Positions 61,500 to 64,000 of a stretch of 64,000 bases of DNA are shown one piece after another. Under the pieces are notes generated by a model that ran no database searches, had not been told where the DNA came from, and worked only from the letters and a program-made list of their open reading frames with translations. The DNA comes from an uncultured Sphingomonas sp. (lineage in GTDB: Bacteria; Pseudomonadota; Alphaproteobacteria; Sphingomonadales; Sphingomonadaceae). The stretch covers positions 1-64,000 of the forward strand of contig CAMLSA010000002.1 in assembly GCA_946482655.1 (NCBI GenBank). Direction: 5' to 3'. Each line of letters starts with the position of its first letter. Position 1 is the first letter of the stretch. A program made the position numbers and the translations under genes.

Positions 61500-62737
61500 A
61501 GCCGACCGGTCCCATTCCCGCCGACTTTGCCTGGCGCGACGGCAAGCTGCTGATCGGCGGGCGCACGGCGGATGAGTGGATCGAGCTCGCCGGGGATACG
61601 CCGCTGTTCGTCTACGACGTGGCGATCGTGCGCGATCGGATTGCGCGGTTCCGGGCCGCCTTTCCCGGCGTGTCGCTCCATTATGCGGTGAAGGCCAACC
61701 CACACCCGCCGCTGGTGAGGGCGATCGCCGCGCTGGTCGACGGCATCGACGTCGCCTCGGCTGGCGAGGCCCGGCTGGCGCTCGACTCCGGCATGGACGC
61801 CCCGCGCATTTCGTTCGCCGGGCCGGGCAAGCGCGATCGCGAGCTCGAAATGGCGATCGAGGCGGGCATCACGCTCAACATCGAATCCGCCAACGAGGCC
61901 GAGCGGGCGCTCGCGATCGGCCAAGCCAAGGGCCGGATGCCGCGTCTCGCCCTGCGTATCAATCCCGATTTCGAGCTCAAGGGATCGGGCATGAAAATGG
62001 GCGGCGGCGCCAAGCCCTTTGGAGTAGATGCCGAGCAGGCGGCGCCGATCATCCGCCGCATCGGCGCGGCCGGCGCGGATTTTCGCGGCCTGCACATTTT
62101 CGCCGGTTCGCAGGCGCTCGATGCGGGGGCGCTGATCGACGCCCAGCGCTCCGCGGTGGCGCTTGCCGCGCGGATCAGCGCTGAGGCCGGGACGCCTCCG
62201 CCGCGCGTCAACCTCGGCGGAGGTTTCGGCATTCCCTATTTCGCCGCGGACCACGCGCTCGACGAGAAATCGGTCGGTGCCGCGCTGGCCGGGACGCTCG
62301 CCAACCTTCCTCCGATACTCGCGGACGCGGAATTTACAATTGAGCTCGGCCGGTGGCTGGTGGGCGAGGCGGGAGTTTATCTGACCAGGATCGTCGACCG
62401 CAAGATCAGTCACGGCGAGATCTTCCTCGTCGTCGACGGCGGGCTCCACCACCAACTCGCGGCGAGTGGCAACTTCGGTACGGTGGTGAAACGCAACTAT
62501 CCGATTTCATTGACGGAATCGCGGGATTCGGGTAGCGTCGAAGAGGTATCGGTCGTGGGATGCCTATGCACCCCTATCGATCGCCTCGGCGACCATGTCG
62601 GCCTGCCTGAGGCAGGGGTGGGAGATGTCATCGTGCTGTTCCTGGCGGGGGCCTACGGCGCCAGCGCGAGCCCGCAGGCCTTTCTAGGCCACCCGGGCCC
62701 CGTCGAATTAACCATAGACGGGACTGAAATCCTGTGA
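61496..62737 (+). CDS. PLP-dependent decarboxylase, exosortase-A-system-associated
   Basis: A 413-residue fold-type III enzyme of the Orn/DAP/Arg decarboxylase class. The PLP lysine is Lys66 in HYAVKANPHP. A glycine-rich phosphate loop is NLGGGFGIPYF, and EVSVVGCLCTPIDRLG carries the cysteine of the second active-site half. The exact substrate is not known for this subtype, which is named from its position in exosortase-A loci. It is translationally coupled to the ligase and followed after about 100 bases by the export gene. Confidence 0.9.
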   Translation: MKPTGPIPADFAWRDGKLLIGGRTADEWIELAGDTPLFVYDVAIVRDRIARFRAAFPGVSLHYAVKANPHPPLVRAIAALVDGIDVASAGEARLALDSGMDAPRISFAGPGKRDRELEMAIEAGITLNIESANEAERALAIGQAKGRMPRLALRINPDFELKGSGMKMGGGAKPFGVDAEQAAPIIRRIGAAGADFRGLHIFAGSQALDAGALIDAQRSAVALAARISAEAGTPPPRVNLGGGFGIPYFAADHALDEKSVGAALAGTLANLPPILADAEFTIELGRWLVGEAGVYLTRIVDRKISHGEIFLVVDGGLHHQLAASGNFGTVVKRNYPISLTESRDSGSVEEVSVVGCLCTPIDRLGDHVGLPEAGVGDVIVLFLAGAYGASASPQAFLGHPGPVELTIDGTEIL

Positions 62738-62838
62738 TTCCTAAGAATCTGTTCATGCCTTATGAGGTATGGGGACGGATTAGCGTTTCGGGCATGGGGG
62801 TGCCCGGTCTGGGCGTGTAGGCCCTGGAGGAAGTGCAG

Positions 62839-63486
62839 ATGGGGTTGGGTTCTGCGTTTGAAAAGCTGGCGGTCGCGATCATGCTGGTCAGCGTGATGTT
62901 CGCCGCGCCCGCGCACGCCGCCAAGCAGAAGGAGCTGCCCCCCGCACCGTTCGTTCCATCGGGGGCACAGGCGGGCGAGGATTATACGATCGGGCCGCTC
63001 GACGCGCTTACCATCTTCGTGTGGCGCAATCCCGAGCTGGGCGCGCAGGTCCAGGTCCGGCCCGATGGTCGCATCACCCTGCCGCTGATCAACGACATGG
63101 CCGCCGTCGGCAAGACTCCGGCCAAATTGGCCGACGACATCCGCGACGCGCTGTCCACCTATATCACCGATCCGATCGTCTCGGTGATCGTCAACAATTT
63201 CTCCGGCACCTTCGCCCAGCAGATCCGGATCGTCGGCGCGGCCGAAAAGCCGGCCTCGGTCGCCTATCGTTCGGACATGACGCTGCTCGATGCGATGATC
63301 GCGGTGGGTGGCCTGTCCGAGTTCGCGGCGGGCAACCGGGCCAAGCTGATCCGGTACGATCCGACCACCAAACAACAGCAGGAATTCAAGCTGCGGATCG
63401 ACAGCCTGCTCAAGCGGGGCGACATCAGGGCCAATGTGAAGTTGCAGCCGGGCGATGTGATCATCATTCCCGAGAGCGTGTTCTAG
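62839..63486 (+). CDS. Polysaccharide export protein (Wza/SLBB type), XrtA-system-associated
   Basis: A 215-residue exported protein with a signal peptide (VAIMLVSVMFAAPAHA). DYTIGPLDALTIFVWRNPEL opens the poly_export domain, followed by VQVRPDGRITLPLI, and an SLBB beta-grasp repeat (RIVGAAEKPASVAY to LQPGDVIIIPE) ends it. No lipobox cysteine is seen. The ATG at 62839 has GGAGG eight bases upstream; the in-frame GTG six bases earlier is less well spaced. It is the outer-membrane-side partner of the chain-length protein encoded next, in the standard order of XrtA loci. Confidence 0.92.
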   Translation: MGLGSAFEKLAVAIMLVSVMFAAPAHAAKQKELPPAPFVPSGAQAGEDYTIGPLDALTIFVWRNPELGAQVQVRPDGRITLPLINDMAAVGKTPAKLADDIRDALSTYITDPIVSVIVNNFSGTFAQQIRIVGAAEKPASVAYRSDMTLLDAMIAVGGLSEFAAGNRAKLIRYDPTTKQQQEFKLRIDSLLKRGDIRANVKLQPGDVIIIPESVF

Positions 63487-63525
63487 AAAGCGGATCGGAA
63501 CCGATGGGGGTGACGGACTAGGTCG

Positions 63526-64000
63526 ATGGAAGCAATCTACACCGAGATCAGGATTGCGCTCTACGCCATCTGGCGTATGCGCTGGCTTGCGCTCGCGGTT
63601 GCCTGGGGCTTTTGTGTCGTCGGCTGGCTGATGGTGATGCGGGTGCCCGCCGCCTATGAAAGCAGCGCACGGATTTCGGTGCAGGTGAAATCGCTGCTCG
63701 GCGACGGCAGCGAAGGTGACATCCAGAAGGGAATCGATCGCGTCCGCCAGTCGCTGACGTCTACCGAGATCCTGAAGCGCGTCGTGCGCAGCATTTCCAA
63801 CGGGGAACGGCCGCTGACCTCGGCCGAAGCGCTGTCGCTGGTCGGGGCGCTGCGTAGCGGCATCTCGATCACCGCGCAGGGCGAGGATCTCCTCGAGATC
63901 AAGACGCGGGTCAGCTTGGCCGGCGTCTCCGAACAGCAGACCGCGTTCATCGTGCGCAACGTGACGCAGAAGCTGATCGAGATATTCGTTTCGGAAAACA
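63526..64000 (+). CDS. Polysaccharide chain-length determinant, XrtA-type, 5' part
   Basis: The first 158 residues of a Wzz-type inner-membrane protein; the frame is open to the window end. It begins MEAIYTEIRIALYAIWRMRW; a first helix (LALAVAWGFCVVGWLMVM) follows, then YESSARISVQVKSLL, typical of the family's N-terminal domain. In XrtA loci this protein follows the export protein, as here, and controls polymer length. The part with the second helix and any BY-kinase partner lies beyond the window. Confidence 0.9.
   Translation, partial: MEAIYTEIRIALYAIWRMRWLALAVAWGFCVVGWLMVMRVPAAYESSARISVQVKSLLGDGSEGDIQKGIDRVRQSLTSTEILKRVVRSISNGERPLTSAEALSLVGALRSGISITAQGEDLLEIKTRVSLAGVSEQQTAFIVRNVTQKLIEIFVSEN

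Overview
The window is GC-rich, densely packed DNA from an alphaproteobacterium, most likely a member of the Sphingomonadales. The evidence is the gene style (TonB receptors, TauD-type dioxygenases, GSCFA and SGNH proteins, an exosortase-A type polysaccharide locus) and the codon bias. No marker in the window fixes the genus. It is best read as a surface-glycan and protein-secretion region with housekeeping genes at its edges.

Layout. 1-2421: the 3' end of engB, an inverted cupin gene, a frameshifted gene remnant and dapE. 2472-8802: a minus-strand catabolic or uptake island (MFS exporter, two TauD/TfdA dioxygenases around a TonB receptor), followed by tRNA-Leu(CAA) at 9303-9391. 9714-22884: a first glycan block with an Asn-synthase-like / SGNH-like / GSCFA cassette joined by 4-base overlaps, methyltransferases, a sulfotransferase, a 1301-residue multi-domain glycosyltransferase, an M23 peptidase and a GT4 enzyme. 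23275-30503: an RTX protein, a second sulfotransferase and a complete type I secretion system (HlyD, ABC, TolC). 30714-42235: giant multi-module glycosyltransferase/methyltransferase proteins and a block of visibly lower GC content carrying FkbM enzymes, one fused to a discoidin-like domain. 42292-47949: KpsE-like and KpsM-like export proteins with two GT4 enzymes. 48172-52115: dTDP-L-rhamnose synthesis (rfbC, rfbB, rfbD, rfbA) and a cyclic-nucleotide-binding protein. 53061-58504: a two-component system, a Sel1 protein and a siderophore-type TonB receptor with two Fur-like boxes. 58631-64000: trxB, then the start of an exosortase-A (XrtA) associated locus (acyl carrier protein, AMP-forming ligase, PLP decarboxylase, export lipoprotein-like SLBB protein, chain-length determinant cut by the window end).

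How the parts may work together (inference). dTDP-rhamnose feeds the RgpF-type and GT4/GT2 transferases. Methyl, sulfate and possibly acyl decorations are added by the FkbM/class I methyltransferases, the two sulfotransferases and the SGNH/GSCFA cassette. The polymer leaves through the KpsE/KpsM-type exporter, whose ATPase is not in this window. The RTX protein, which has no signal peptide, is a likely substrate of the type I system and may form the protein surface to which the glycan is attached or adheres. A short HY/EGR-type module recurs in four different proteins of the cluster, and TPR, DUF4214-like and beta-sandwich modules also recur, suggesting that the proteins dock to one another or to a common partner. 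The XrtA locus at the right edge is a second, separate polysaccharide system.
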